DNA of 64,000 bases from Mytilus edulis. Lineage: Eukaryota; Mollusca; Bivalvia; Mytilida; Mytilidae. How positions within the stretch are numbered: position 1 is the first letter of the stretch; every line of letters begins with the position of its first letter. Of the stretch, positions 48,001 to 63,000 are shown in pieces. The position numbers and the translations under genes are program-made. The stretch is from NCBI RefSeq assembly GCF_963676685.1, contig NC_092346.1, forward strand, positions 43,149,289 to 43,213,288. Direction: 5' to 3'. The notes beneath the pieces are model-generated. The model was not told the DNA's origin, ran no database searches, and was given only the letters and a program-made list of their open reading frames with translations.

Positions 48001-51000
48001 TCATATCATAGGGAACATGTGTAAAAAGTTTCAAGTTGATTGGACTTCAACTTCATCAAAAACTGCCTCGACCAAAAACTTTAACCTGAAGCGGGACAGA
48101 CGAACCAACGGACGGACAGACGCACAGACCAGAAAACGTAATGCCCAGTAATGGGGCATACAAATTTTATAGATTCGTTCATTAATATTTCTCAAAGAAG
48201 TAAATGTAAAATATACCTATAACTGTGCCAATTCTCTGAATGGTAGACGTATCCCAGGTAGATACATCATCACCAAATGCTAATTTGGCAAGTTTAGCCC
48301 ACTCAATAAATTGAAGTTCGTTACAGCTTGTTACTTGTCCAATAGCTTCTGACGCATTTCTGAAAATACAATCGACTAATTAACTTAAGATTAAACTGTG
48401 TGATACTTATTCTAAATGAAGAGTAGTAATAAAATAAAATTGAGAATGGAAATGGGTAATGTGTAAAAGCGACAACAACCCGACCATAGAACAGACAACA
48501 GCCGAAGGCCATCAATGGGTCTTCAATGTAGCGAGAAACTCCCGCACCCGGAGGTGTCCTTCAGCTGGCCCCTTAAAAAATGTATACTAGTACAATGATA
48601 ATGGACGTCATACTAAACTCCGAATTATACACAAGAAACTAAAATCAAAAATCATACAAGACTAACAAAGGCCAGAGGCTCCTGACTTGGGACAGGCGCA
48701 ACATTGCAGCGGGGTTAAACATGTATATGAGATCTCAACCCTCCCCCTATACCTCTAGCCAATGTAGAAAAGTAAACGTATAACAATACGAACATTAAAA
48801 TTCAGTTCAAGAGAAGTCCGAGTCCTATGTCAGAAGATGTATGAAACAACATCCAGGCATACTCAGGATTTTTTCAAGTATATTTTGAAGTTCTTTTCTT
48901 GTTAACATTCCTCATTAAAAAGGTATTGTAAAAATATACAACGGACGGATACAAATTGCAAAATGACAAGGTAACCGTTGTCTGACAGAGAGATTTAGTC
49001 ATGTTATATAAACATCATTTCTCAGGTCAGAATAAGTCATCAGTTCACATTAGACAATTGATAGTAATATGATGGATAGATGGTATTCGAAATATCGATT
49101 GATTTGTATATTTATTATTTAAGACTTATCTTAAACTTCTTTATTGGAGACTTATTAGACCGTATTCTTATCTATGAAAATACATAAATATCCAATGAAT
49201 TATGTCAGGACAAAAACAAAACAAAAAATCATTCGGAACCGGCCGGAATATTATCATATCATATTCATTTGAATACAAGAGATTAAAATGAAATTCAAAA
49301 CGAACAAAATAGTACTGTTGAGGTCTTTTAAAGTTCATCATATCCAAACATGGTCGTATTTACACCAACAATTTCACCCTGAGTAAAGACAAAGCTGTGT
49401 ACACGCACATGGAAGTCTGCGGAATGTGTCCATAAAAAAACAAGTTAGTAAAGAGGTTAGAAATGCTTCCCTCTTATAATAAATGTTGTTACGATACCAG
49501 AAGGGCATTCAAACTCATTGATTAAAAATAAACTGACAACGACATAGCTTAAAAATTAAATAAAAGACAAACAGACAAGTAATAGTACACAAGACACAAC
49601 ATACAAAACTAGAGACTAAGCAACACGAGCCCCTACCAAAACCTGGGGGTGATCTCAGATGCTCCGGAAGGGTAAACAGATTCTGTTCCACATGTGGCAC
49701 TCGCCATATTGATCATGTTATAAAAAACTTGGTAAATAGTCTAATTCTGTAGGTCACATTCTTGAAAAGGGAACGAGATTGTAGTTATGACACAAGGACA
49801 GATCCGATATCATCTGTGAAACGGATATTTCATAACGGTCAACCAACTCGTGATGGCGTCCGTAAAATTAACGAAGGGGTGATATCAACTTTACCATTTG
49901 TTAGTTGTATTGATTTAAATAGGCAATATATGGATAATAGACATCTCAAAACAAAAGGTGATTAAATTGTGTAACTGAGTGGATCATAAATATCATTGAA
50001 ATGAAACTCAGTTGTTAGTTTATTTTGCTTAGTTTATTTTGCTATCTTCTACAGACTGGAAAAATGCACATCAAAATCCATGCAAGTTTTTAATTTTCTG
50101 TAATATGAACTTCATGTAACTTTTACTTACTACTATCTGAGTCCAGTAGGGCCTTTAAACTTTCCTAAACGCATCGGTTTGTCTATACCCAGAGTAGATT
50201 TCGTGTTATAAACCTGGCCATTTTTTACTTAAGATTAAGCTTAGCAACTCTATGCTTCCCCCAGATTATTAAAGATAACCGTACAGTGACAATATCGCCA
50301 TTTTGTCATAATATCGCCATTTTGTCACTTGTAGATAGTTTACTTATTTGCAATCATGCAGCATATTCTTTCTTTTATATTCAAAGTTCAACATCCATAC
50401 GATTATATTTATGAACTCGTGAATGACTAAAATTATAACAATACACGACAAAACATGAATCATATCTATAATAATTTACAAATAGGTGGTTTGATGGATT
50501 GTCGCTATCTGATCCGTTGTCATTCCACATGTGAAGTGGCCTAAAATGCTGATTTCTGCTGCACTCAAAGCGTTAACAAGCTGACCATTTTTGTAATAAT
50601 CCAAGAAACGCTGGAATGCTTCTTTTTTCTGCAGAATAAACAGAGATTAGGTGAAAATAAACTCATCATAGATAACAGGATTGAAATTTGATATTTACGC
50701 CAGACGCGCGTTTCGTCTACAAAAGACTCATCAGTGACGCTCGAATCAAAAATGTAAAAAAGGCAAAACTAAGTATGGAGATGAAGATCAATGAGGACCG
50801 AAATTTCTCAAAGTTTTGCCAAATACAACTGAGGTAATCTATTTCTGAGGTAGAAAAACCTTAGTATTCCATAAATTCAAGTTTTGTTAACAGTTAATTT
50901 ATAATTTTGAACATATCAATGATAACTCAAGTCAACACATAAGTGCTAACTACTGGGTTTGTGATACCCTCGGGGAAATAAATCTCCACCAGCAGTGGCA

Positions 51001-54000
51001 TCGACCCAGTGGTTGTAAATAAACTCATCATAGATACCAGGATGAAATTACAACAAGTGTGATACGATATATCTCCACGAGACAATTAACAGGCGAGCTT
51101 TTTGAATAATTTTAGTTTACTGTTGAGAGTTGAGAAATATAGTATTACACGAGATTGTGTGATAGAATATGTTTCTCTTCAACTTTGTATTTGTTTGGCT
51201 TTTTCACTATTTTGATCTGAGCGTCACTGATGAGTCTTTTTAGACGAAACGCGCGTCTGGCGTATAAAATTATAATCCTGGTACTTTTGATAACTATCTC
51301 TAAATGATTTTGATCCTTCCTGTTTAAAATTTGCAGAAAGTTGTGCTATTTGTATGTGACGTCATCAGACTTGGTAGCATGATTTTTAACTTTTAACTAG
51401 AAGTAGAGAAATAAGTTGTAAATGGTCTTTGTAAGATAAATGCTGATATTTTGAAAAACACATTTGCGCGAACACATCAGAAATATATTTGAATTATTAT
51501 ATCATAAGTGCGATTTATGCATTTCTGATCGAAACGACAGAGGATAAAAGATAAAAATGATAACTGTATTATTGAACGTGTCAGTATACTTGAGCTTCCG
51601 TCCAACCATCCTGCTCTCCTAATACTTCCATTGCATCAGCATCAAGTTGTAGTGATTTTATTTCATCGATGTTCATTCCTTGAATGATAGCACCAGCAGA
51701 AGATAATGTGTCTGAGGTCCATGTTCCAGGCTGTCCGAATACCTGAAGAAAAAACGTAAAAACGAAATTCATTCTGAGACTCATATTTTCATCAAAGTCA
51801 ATCACTTATATTCTCGTTTCATTTTTACACATCTACTTCATGATATAATGCATAGAGAAGACCAAAGAAACAATTATTACCTGTATTCTTACAATAGGAC
51901 AAAACCTATCTCCACAGTTTTGATACATTTTTGCCATTTGATAAAGGATTTTCCGTTTTGAATTTTCTTTGACGTTTTGTATCTTATTTATTTCTCCATT
52001 TAGTAACTTCAAATTCTTTAATTCGTCATTGTGAAAAAAATATTTGATTGGTGTGAAATCCAATTAGTTTTAAATTCTTTAAGGATATGAAATAATTTAA
52101 AAGGCTTTAAATGAGGATCATATACTTAGTATTGCATACTAATATACCTGTTTCAAATGCTGTTTTGTGTTTCATCGTTTACTTTTCAACTAAATAACTT
52201 ATTACCGTTTGCTTTTGAAGTAAAGTTAAAATAGCTTTCTTCTGTTCAATACTCCATGTTGAAACGCCTCCAAGAATTTCAAGGCAATTTGTGATTTCAT
52301 CGTCTGGAATTGAACCTATATCTTCAACAGTTAAAGCTATCACTCCATCTCCAAGTTCCGCTAGCGCATCACACGTCAAGGTAAAGCCTGTGCAGATTGT
52401 AAAAGATACTATCAGCAAACAACACCAAACCTTCCTTTACTTTTACTTTTAAATGGATCAGGTATTTTTATATGTGTTGTAATATATGTAACAAAACTTT
52501 TAAAGTTGAGGCACTGTGCTCAAAGCTTACAAATAGTTATCAAAGGTACCAGGATTATAATTTAAAACGCCAGACGCGCGTGACGCTCAGATCAAAATAG
52601 TTATAAAGCCAAACAATTATAAAATTGAAGAGCACTGAGGACCCGAAATTCCAAAAAGTTGTGCCAAATACGACTAAGGTAATCTATTCCTGGGATAAGA
52701 AAATCCCAATTTTTTCAAAAAATTTAACGTTTTGTCAACAGGAAATTTTTAACAAGAGGCTGTCACAACGACAGCAAACCGGATTCATTAACATTTATTT
52801 GTGTCCTGGCATTATCACAAGAACCATTACTGATGACTGGTGAAAGTGAAAATCGTCAATATCAAATTTGACCTCCATTTTGTCATCAGTATCAGCATAT
52901 TAAAATTTGAAAAGCTTAGATTGAATGGTTCATGAGTAAATGCAACAACGTGAATGGAAACGCCATATTACGATCTTTCAAGAATCATAACTCCTGAACG
53001 GTAAAAGTCAAAATCGCCATTATTGAACTTGACCTCCATTTTGTCATCAGTAACAACATATAAAAATGTTGGAAGCTTTGGTAGAACAGTTCATGCGTAA
53101 ATGCACCGACACGACTGGAAACGCCATATTACGATCTTTCAAGAACCACAACTCCTGAACGGTAAAAGTCAAAATTGCCATTTTTAAACTTGACCCCCAT
53201 TTTGTCATCTGTAACAACATATAAAAATGTTGGAAGCTTTGGTAGAACAGTTCATGCGTAAATGCACGGACACGCCATTATTGAACTTGACCGTCATTTA
53301 GTTGTCAGTAACAACATATTAAAATTTTAAAAGCTTTGGTTCAACGGTTCATGAGTTAATGCACGGACAACATTTGATTGCCGCCCGCCCGCCCAGCCGC
53401 CCGCCGTAGATCCCCAAAACAATAACCGACATTTTTGTCACAAAAATCCGGTTAAAAATGACCATATAATTGATATTCATGTATACAACGAAGTGCTGAC
53501 TACTGGGCTGGTTATTCCCTCGGGTACAAATTGATACTCATCCTCTGGCACCGCACAGACCATGTTTTAGACAAACTCCAAAACTATATATTTGATTTTA
53601 AAAGCAAGAGTGGAACACAATATCAGTGTATGGTTGTAATATTATAAGAATAAAGAAATGTGATTTAGCGGTTTTAAGAGTTGTTGTATCGAAATGGTCT
53701 GGTCAGATGAACCTCAAAATATAAGTACAGGTATATAGTTTAAATTGTAAACTTCAATACATTACAATAAGGGGTTCACTGTTACGGATATGATATGGAC
53801 ACATCCCAAATAATGGGTGTGGAAATACCATGCTTTGAAAAGGAAACTCCAAAATATTCCAGATTAAAAAACAGGTTAGGAGGTGTACCATATCATTATA
53901 CTTTAGATAAAGATTACGCGAAATTAAACTGAACTGAATAGGGAATTAAAACAAATTGCTGATTCAAACTGTGTTCTCCCGTACAAATAAATCAATGGCA

Positions 54001-57000
54001 ATTAAAGGTCCATTTTTTAGTAAAACATACCACAAACATTTTTCAGATCCACCATTCAAAGTAACATAGGGGGTTCACAATAAACCAAGCTCAAATATAT
54101 TTTTGAAAGATTAAATAGGTTGCCTCGGTGTCAATGAAGTTTAAGCGTATTGGAAAGTCATCTAGGGTATAATGTCATAAAGGATTCGTAAAAGTTAGAT
54201 TGGAATCCATTTACTGACTAAGAGGTGCGGATGGGAGAATTTAACACAGTATAATAAGTTTTTGAATGATAAATCTCAAAAAATCAATTCGATTCGAGTT
54301 GTGAACCAGAGATAATAATTTCTTATGAAGTATATAAATGGGCAAAGTCTTTGCTTTTGAATGAAAACAAAAGAAATGTTTCTGAACAAAAAGTAACATA
54401 GGTGATGTAGAATGACATTATGTGAAAGTAAATCTAATAAGAATGATTCTCCGAACTTGCTACAATATTTTAGTCGGTTATTTATATTTCTTGATTGAAA
54501 CCCATTCTCCGGTTTTGGAGGAGTTGTAAAATGTTTACTACAACCCTCCACATTACTATGAATTGGAAATGTGCATGTTTGTGTTAGAGAAACTGCAGAA
54601 CTAATTCTTAAACCCCATTCTTATGTATCCCCTTTCAACAAAGTTGTATTATCAAACGTGTTTTTTTAATTTAAATTATTGTTGGGATAACGTTTACAGA
54701 AAACTTTACCGTACGCGTAAGGAATCTAGATTTATTATTGCAACATATATTTTTCTAATTTTTCAATGTGACTACGTACAATAAACTCATAATAGATACC
54801 AGGATTGAAATTTTATATCTAAAGACTTTCTTCAACTGGATTATAAACCCCTAGTCATAGTCAGTTACATTACCTACAGATCTTTTCTTCCTACTAGTAC
54901 CATACAGTGAATCTTGAAGCATCTGATCTACTGATTTTAAGAGTACACCACTATATTCGACTTCTGCCTCTTTCTCCATGGTCTTCTCCTCGTCTGTAAG
55001 ATCTTTCTTGATTCCACGCGTCATACGCTCTTGCATATTAGATTTCTTCTTTTCACTACTCTCTGTGATACATTCATTTGAGGTATACATCGTTTTCTGA
55101 AGTAAAAATGATATTTTTCTCAGAATTGATTTGGTCAAAGCAGTGATTTATGGACCAATTATAAAGCTCTTCGTTTAATCAGGTTCTTATACATTCATGG
55201 GTTTCTCACATGTTATACATTGCACTGATGCATGATATCAACAATTGTTGTAACTTTGACCTCAATCTGTCACATATTGACCTCAACATATGCCCCTTTC
55301 CGACTTTCAGTCTGTTAGTAGCCACTGCGCCTGGTACGTACAACTAAAAAAGGGTTCATAACTTTTCTAATAACTAATTTAATATATAATATACATTTTA
55401 TTTTATAGGGGACGGACAAAACGTCTACAATATGTTCCGAGTTTGCCACCCTCTCGAGTTGCATACTGATACAACAACGATGCATTTGGACTTGCTCTTC
55501 AAAATTAACTCCTAACCGAAACGACAAAGCATTTTATTTTTTGTTGTTTATAATAAGGAACATTGAAAAAGTAAAATTCCAATTTTAAGCTATGATTAGT
55601 TGTATTTTTGTATTTTGTTTATATTTTGTAGTCCTTTGAAGTTTGTTTAACATTGAATGCACATATTCCGAAATGATGATGAAAACAAGACTTCCAACAA
55701 AGTTTCGAAGACACAGGTATGTAATAGTTGCCACATGTTTAGAATTTAATGACGAAATTTTGTGGTGTCATTCAATAACTAATCCGTTAAATATTGAAGA
55801 TATTTGACCTGTTACTACAAAGGAGATTTAAAAAAAATTGATAAATAATTATTATCGCATATTGTCTCAGGCATCAATTTACCGAACGAATCCAAATGAA
55901 ACTAATTTGTAGATAAATAGTAAAATTAACCAAGGATGTACAATGGCTAATCAGTAGAAAAGCTGAATGACCAAAACGGACTTTCAACTAATAGTAGAAT
56001 CCACCTATGGTCAACTTTGCCTGAAGGAGTTAAAACTTTAGTTTCTCAATATATTTAATATCTTTTAACGAGCAGTTTTTTAAAAATGGGTGCTATAAAT
56101 AATTTTCGTACTAACTTTCTGCATAATTTGGTTCACGTAAGAATTGGGATAAAGAAAAAAGATGAAAACAATATTATACGTGGTTTCTTTGCGTACTATG
56201 TGCACTCTTTTTTGCGACCCAATCAACATTCTTTAAGAATCGTTTGTAGATGGCCTTTAAATCTTAACACGATATTGACTCTGTCGGAGCACCCGATGTC
56301 ATCCTCATTTTCGGTTTACTTAGTATTCTCTCTTACGTTTTTCTGTGTAGAACAATGTGAACCATTATTTGTCTGTTCATCTTTATTTTTGTATAGTAGT
56401 CTTGTACTTGTATGTTCATTTCTGCTATATATTGTGTTGATGCGTCATGTTAAGTTATCTTCTCTGTACTTTTTATTAGGTAAATTGAAAATAATATATT
56501 TGTAATCGGAATAAAAAATCTTTAAAATGTAAAATTGAGCTGTTTAAGAGCACAACAGAAATCTCGATGTTATATCGTTCACTTTCGTTTTCATATAGGA
56601 TATACCATTTTAAATGCACATTAAGAAATGATGAGATAAGATTTACTAAAAGGTATTGTCATAAAATCCACTTACAAGTGGAATAGACGCCAGCAGCTCC
56701 TTTGTCAAAGACTTGGTGCATGTACCTAAAGTACAAATATCTACCTCTGTGAAACTCGGCATAGATGAACTGAAACATATTCAAAGGTAAGCATGTCATT
56801 TAAATTGTGATGGTATATAAAGTACACATATGTCAATATAAAATAGTAATAGTATCAGAAGTATAACATTAGAGTGATTAGAATTTTGGAGAAGGTATTT
56901 GGCACGAATGGAATACACCTACCTTTCAATTTTCAACGATAATTACATATTTTCTAGATTGATATACCAACCTAAATGGCAATATAGAATTGTTATTTGA

Positions 57001-60000
57001 CTGGTACAGGTATTTTGCAAATCTATAAGTGTTTCCATGGTTTGTCATTAAAATCTGAGGTAAAAAGTGTGAAATGAAATCTGCTTGACTTATAACATGA
57101 CCCGACGTTAATAAGTCTGACTTGAAATTATCAAGTTCTTATTTAAAACACCTCTGATTCTCTTATGAAATACAGACACATAAAATGCAATGAATCGACT
57201 GACATATTTTCATTATTCCTCTAATGTATAATACCAGCCTTAATAGGGTGACCCTTAAATGTTTTTTCACAGGGTCAATGTACAGAAACTCTAATAATCG
57301 GTCTAAGATAGTTTCGTTTGCTTCTATACAGCTATTTAAGACAAGCAACTGTTTCTATTATCTAAACTATTCATAATTTAATATAGAAATAGTGCTTGTT
57401 TTCAGAGTTCAAGATGATTTTCTTATTTAGCAATCATGAAAAGAACAAATTATTTAATGCTTCAGAATAAGAATGTATTATTAAAATGTTCTTTCAGATA
57501 CATATTATGCACAATTGCGATAGTAAACTTACTTAATTGCTTCTGATTGCATGCCTGCTCTGATGAGAACGTTTTTATGTTCATTGTTCCATGGACATTT
57601 TTCACACATATCTTTTGCATGCATCTTAAAAGCATCTGCATCAATATTCATTATTTGGTTTCTTGACAACCCACACATTAAAATACCACATTTTTCGAAT
57701 ATTTCATTGGTTATAACACTTGGCTGAAATTTTAAAATTATCATTGGAAAAACTATAAAACACAAAACAAAACTAGATATGATAATTTCCAACTATGCCT
57801 GCTTTTGTTTTCCATTTTTTTAAATTAATTATTTTTAAAAACACGTAGGGAGTACGTGAATTCCCTTTCAACAACAACCAGGTTTAATCCACCATATTTT
57901 TTTTCTATCGGAAAAATTCCTGTATGAAAGACAAGACATTTACAGTCGTTCCATTAGTTTTTATAGCCGAGAGTGGTTTTGTCAGTTTGTTTACTTCCCT
58001 CTTTTTTTACTTTACCTTGGAGTTTAGTAATTTTGTCAATACTTTTTTATGGCACCTTCTCCATTGACATTTCAATATATCTGGATTTAGAAAAAAAACA
58101 CTTTCTTAAACCATAATTAGGAGACTTATAGTTTATATTTCCTGATTTCTACATAAGAATAATTACCCTGCTCTCACAATTACTAATTTTAATTGACATA
58201 CCGTACACCATGAACAAATCTGTATTTTCTCACGTATATCTTGTATTGAAACTCGAGAAATGTCAACTGCACCTAATTCTATACAGATCTGTTCCCTAGT
58301 TTCCTCGTTATAGTTTCTCAAGTCGTCCATTCTAGAAGAAAAAGAGTATGTAGTATGCATGATCGTATTCAAGGCCATATTTAAATGTGTTTTAAAATAC
58401 GTCATTTTTTTATTCTGTCGTTTTTCAGTTTCAAATGAAAGAATTGGAGAAACCCCAATTCTCATTAATGCTGTTATAAAATAGATTTTGAATGGTCTAA
58501 GGTCATCTCATTTATGGTAATACATATATGTTTTAATAGTTTCCATCTTATTATATTAGTTTTTACATATGTACACTGTAGAAGAAAAAGAAAAAAATAA
58601 GAAAAAAATTGTGTTAACTAATTTAACAATACGGAATATTTATCTGACAAAGATGACATGAATATATTTTCCCAACTTGTCACAATTTCATCTTTCTTTC
58701 CTCGTTCTTGACAAGTCTTCGAATACGACTTATATGCGACTTTCCAAATGTGATATGTAAAAGTATTGATTTCATGACCAAAGACAGATCTGCTATTCTT
58801 CCGATTCACTGATTCCCGTTTTAGCCACAGTATAATTGGGATTCGTGTTTGTTAGTCTTTGGAGTAATGTTTAGGCTTTGGTTATTGTAGTTCACCATGG
58901 AATTGTGTTCACCACAATTTTCACACCATGTTAATCATGCTAAACTTCTAAATGATATGTTTTATGACGGCTAAGAGCCCCATTTCACTGTTTATTGAAT
59001 GTTGAAACGTGATCGTGTATTTTATAAGGTAAAAAGTTTTTAATTAAGGTTGATTATTATTATACATGAAGATATTGCTATATCAACCTAAACATTTAAT
59101 GAACATTTTAAAATTAGTGGTGCCAACTTTAGACCACCAAATTCGTTTTTTTGTGTGTGCAATTTTTCAAATATGCAGAGATTAAAAAACAAAATCGTCT
59201 TGCTGGAATGGTCACTTCATATACCTGAATAATTCTACAATTGAGTTGATACAATCCAATGAAATTTTTAATTATTCAATAATTTCGAGTATTACAAGTG
59301 AAATTGTCGTTAAAAGGTATATTAAACAATTGAGAAATATATAAATGGACTTGGATTGTACATTGAAATACATAAATGGGGCGGGATTTCTGAAAAACTT
59401 CAATACATGAAAAGGGTTGTAATTTTACATTACACACCAGATAACAACATTTAAGAGCAACTTTTTGTTCACATGTACAAACCCTCAGATGTTTCGACCT
59501 AAGATGGAACACACGAACGAATCGTCCGATGTGGAATTAGGGGGGGGGGGGATATTAAACATTATAAAAGTTAGGATGTTCTTCGAATCCCTAACCTTTC
59601 AACTATAGCAGCTGGGAATATAAAATGTAGCGTGAGAATTATTCTTACGATGCATTATAAAACCACTGTAGTCCCTTTGTTGGATTAACTTCTGTTTCAT
59701 AGTCTATTAATGTATTACTGGTGAAAGAGTCTTCCTCCCTCACAATTCTTGATCTTCTGAACATGAGTTCAATCTGTAAATAATTGTAACTTAATATAGC
59801 AACAAGTCAATTAAGGAACTGTTTTGCATGGGTCATTATCAGTTCTATAGTTCCAAACGGTTTTATTTGAATAACATAAAGACTACATAAAACAACACGT
59901 TATAAATTTCATAGGTTTGAATCGCTTTTCTGTACTTACCTTCATCAGGAGAGATAAAAGATTTTTTTCAATACTTTTGCAACTGAGACTAACACTTTCT

Positions 60001-63000
60001 CGTGCAATCCACCATTTTCTACATAAGAAAATGCCTGTACCAAGTCAGGAATATATCAGTTGTTATTTATTCTTTTGATGTGTTCGAGCATTTGATTTTG
60101 CCATTTGATTAGGGATTTTCCATTTTGAATTTTCCTCGGAGTATTTTTGTTAATTTTTTTTTGTGCATACATATTTAAATAAACATTTCATTGAAAGTGG
60201 CATATGTCTATTACCGTAAAAGTATTCCCGGATAAATCAGTTTTTTAAAGAAACAATCAAACAACATAATGCTTTTTCATTCACTTTTAATATATATAAT
60301 AGTGTGATTTGTGAAATATATCAATCCGCTCAAAAATGACAGGAACGCTGCTTTTTGCAACTATTTTTAAAGAAATTATTTTTTATTTTGATATTGAAAC
60401 AAATTTCGTTGTTGATTTTATTTTGCCAAAATCACTTGAAATATCAATGCAGATACAACAATTCATAACATATTTGCAAACAAATAATAAAGCATTATCG
60501 TCTAAATATTTCCCTTTAATTGACTTTGAAATAACTTAATCACCTGTTTAAAAGAGCTGCAGTTTGCAGACATCAAGTCTTCAGGACGAAATGAATATAG
60601 TATGCTGTCAGGAATACTTCCGATATTCACTAAGTCCATTCCATACCATATCGTAGAACCAACAAGTTTTGTAATATATGAAGGGTCCCATTCTGATAAA
60701 GGTCCTAATGTCTCTGTTAATTCATTCCAACATATCTTTGCCTGTTACGTAGTTAACATTGAATTCAATTTAAAGGTGATTAAAATGGCATACGTTTGCA
60801 TTTAACAGTACTCTTGGATCTATTGACAGAAGCTCGTATGTACCTACCATGACATTAAATCAATGAAATCTTATGTTATCTCACTTTCATATGAGTTTAT
60901 GTGTTTTTATTCAATAGTTCTCTGTGTTGTGTTTTGTGTACTTTTGTTAGTCTGATATTTCTTTTTCTTTTTTAACCATGGGCGTTTTAATTTAATTTTA
61001 ATGTCCCTTTTAGTATCGTTCGCCTCTCTTTTTCTATTTATTTTTTATTTGCCACGATTATTTCTTCTCTGTTTCGTTTTGTTTTTTACCTCATCAAAGA
61101 AACACTTCCATACGTGATATCGATTTACATACAACCTTACTGGTGCCACATGTCGAACAGGATCTGCTTACCCTTCCGAAGCACCTGAGATCAACACCAT
61201 TTTGTTGTTGGTGTTCGTGTTGCTACATCTTTGGTTTTCTATGTTGTGTCATGTGTACTATTATTTGTCTGTTTGTCTTTTTCATTTTTAGCTATGGCGT
61301 TGTTAGTTTATTTTCAATCTATGAGTTTGACTGTCCCTGTGGTATCTTTCGCACCTCTTTTATGGTTGTGATGATGTTGAAAAGATAAACTAGAATATTC
61401 TATGAAGCTGTCTCAGGATTTATACTATTCATTTTAATTGAGAATTCATAAACGTTTTCTACATTTATACCTTTTTACGGGAATAACGGTGTCAACAAGG
61501 CATACAAGCTTAATTGTCTTTTTCATATTCTATTTTGTGAAGCAGGTAGAACTATATGTATTTATTTGAAAATTCATAATCTTTTACCCAATTTATACAT
61601 TCTTACAGGAATAATGCTTCTTAAAAGGCAGACACGCTTAGTTGTCTTTTTCAGATTCTAATTTCAGAAGCAGTTAGAACCATGTGTTTTGTTCTACGCT
61701 ATGAAATATATTTAGGTCAATGTTGGTCTTTTTATACATTTTTGAGTTTTAAATATACGGATTGTTCTTCAGATATAGAAAACTTCATAATTCTTAATCT
61801 CGAATTAAAAAGTCAGAATAACAATCAATGATCTTTTCATCATCTGATTATTCAAAATAATCATCATTGTTACTATCGGATGAGACTCTTGTTTTAGTAT
61901 TTAGCTATTTGTTGTTAAAGTCTATGAATGCTTTCTAGTTAGTATGACAACAGTCTATACATATCATTATATAAAATTGAGAATGGAAATGGGGAATGTG
62001 TCAAAGAGACAACAACCCGACCAAATAAAAAACAACAGCAGAGGGTCACCAACAGGTCTTCAATGTAGCGAGAAATTCCCGCACCCGGAGGCGTCCTTCA
62101 GCTGGCCCCTAAACAAATATATACTAGTCCAGTGATAATGAACGCCATACTAATTTCCAAATTGTACACAAGAAACTAAAATTCAAATAATACAAGACTA
62201 ACAAAGGCCAGAGGCTCCTGACTTGGGACAGGCGCAAAAATGCGGCGGGGTTAAACATGTTTGTGAGATCTCAACCCTCCCCCTATACCTATAACCAATG
62301 TAGTAAAGTAAACGCATAACAATACGCACATTAAAATTCAGTTCAAGAGAAATCCGAGTCTGATGTCAGAAGATGTAACCAAAGAAAATAAACAAAATGA
62401 CAATAATACATAAATAACAACAGACTACTAGCAGTTAACTGACATGCCAGCTCCAGACTTCAATTAAACTGACTGAAGGATTATGATTTCATCATATGAA
62501 CATCAGGCACAATCCTTCCCGTTAGGGGTTTAGTATCATACCATCATAACATATATGAGAAGAACATAACCCGTGTCATGCCAACAACTGTTTTTTTTAA
62601 ATAATGTGTTTAGTTCCGATGCAAAGACCTTATCAGTGACTCAATATTAACGCCAAAATATGCAATCTTTAATGACTTGACAACAGTATCGTAATTATAT
62701 CCCTTCTTAATAAGTCTATTCAAAGGTTTTGTAAGTTTCTGAGGTGAATACTGACACCTTTGTGCTTTATAAAGAATATTACCATAAAAAATTGGATGTG
62801 CAATACCTGAACGTATTAGAAGTCTGCATGTTGAGCTATATTTACGAATGATGTCTTTATACCGATGATAAAATTTAGTAAATGTTTTGACTAGTTTGTG
62901 ATATCGAAAACCCTGGTGTAATAATTTTTCAGTAATACATAAATTTCTCTCGTTAAAATCTAAAACATTGTTACATACACGAGCCAATCGTACAAGTTGA

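Noticed and set aside
56086..56505. 139-codon plus-strand ORF
   Set aside because: It lies in an intron on the opposite strand, is Phe/Leu/Ser-rich without recognisable domains, and has no splice or promoter context.
58618..58809. 63-codon minus-strand ORF as an extra exon of the mesothelin-like gene
   Set aside because: No suitable acceptor/donor pair was found, and the exons at 59649-59773 and 58202-58331 join in the correct phase without it.
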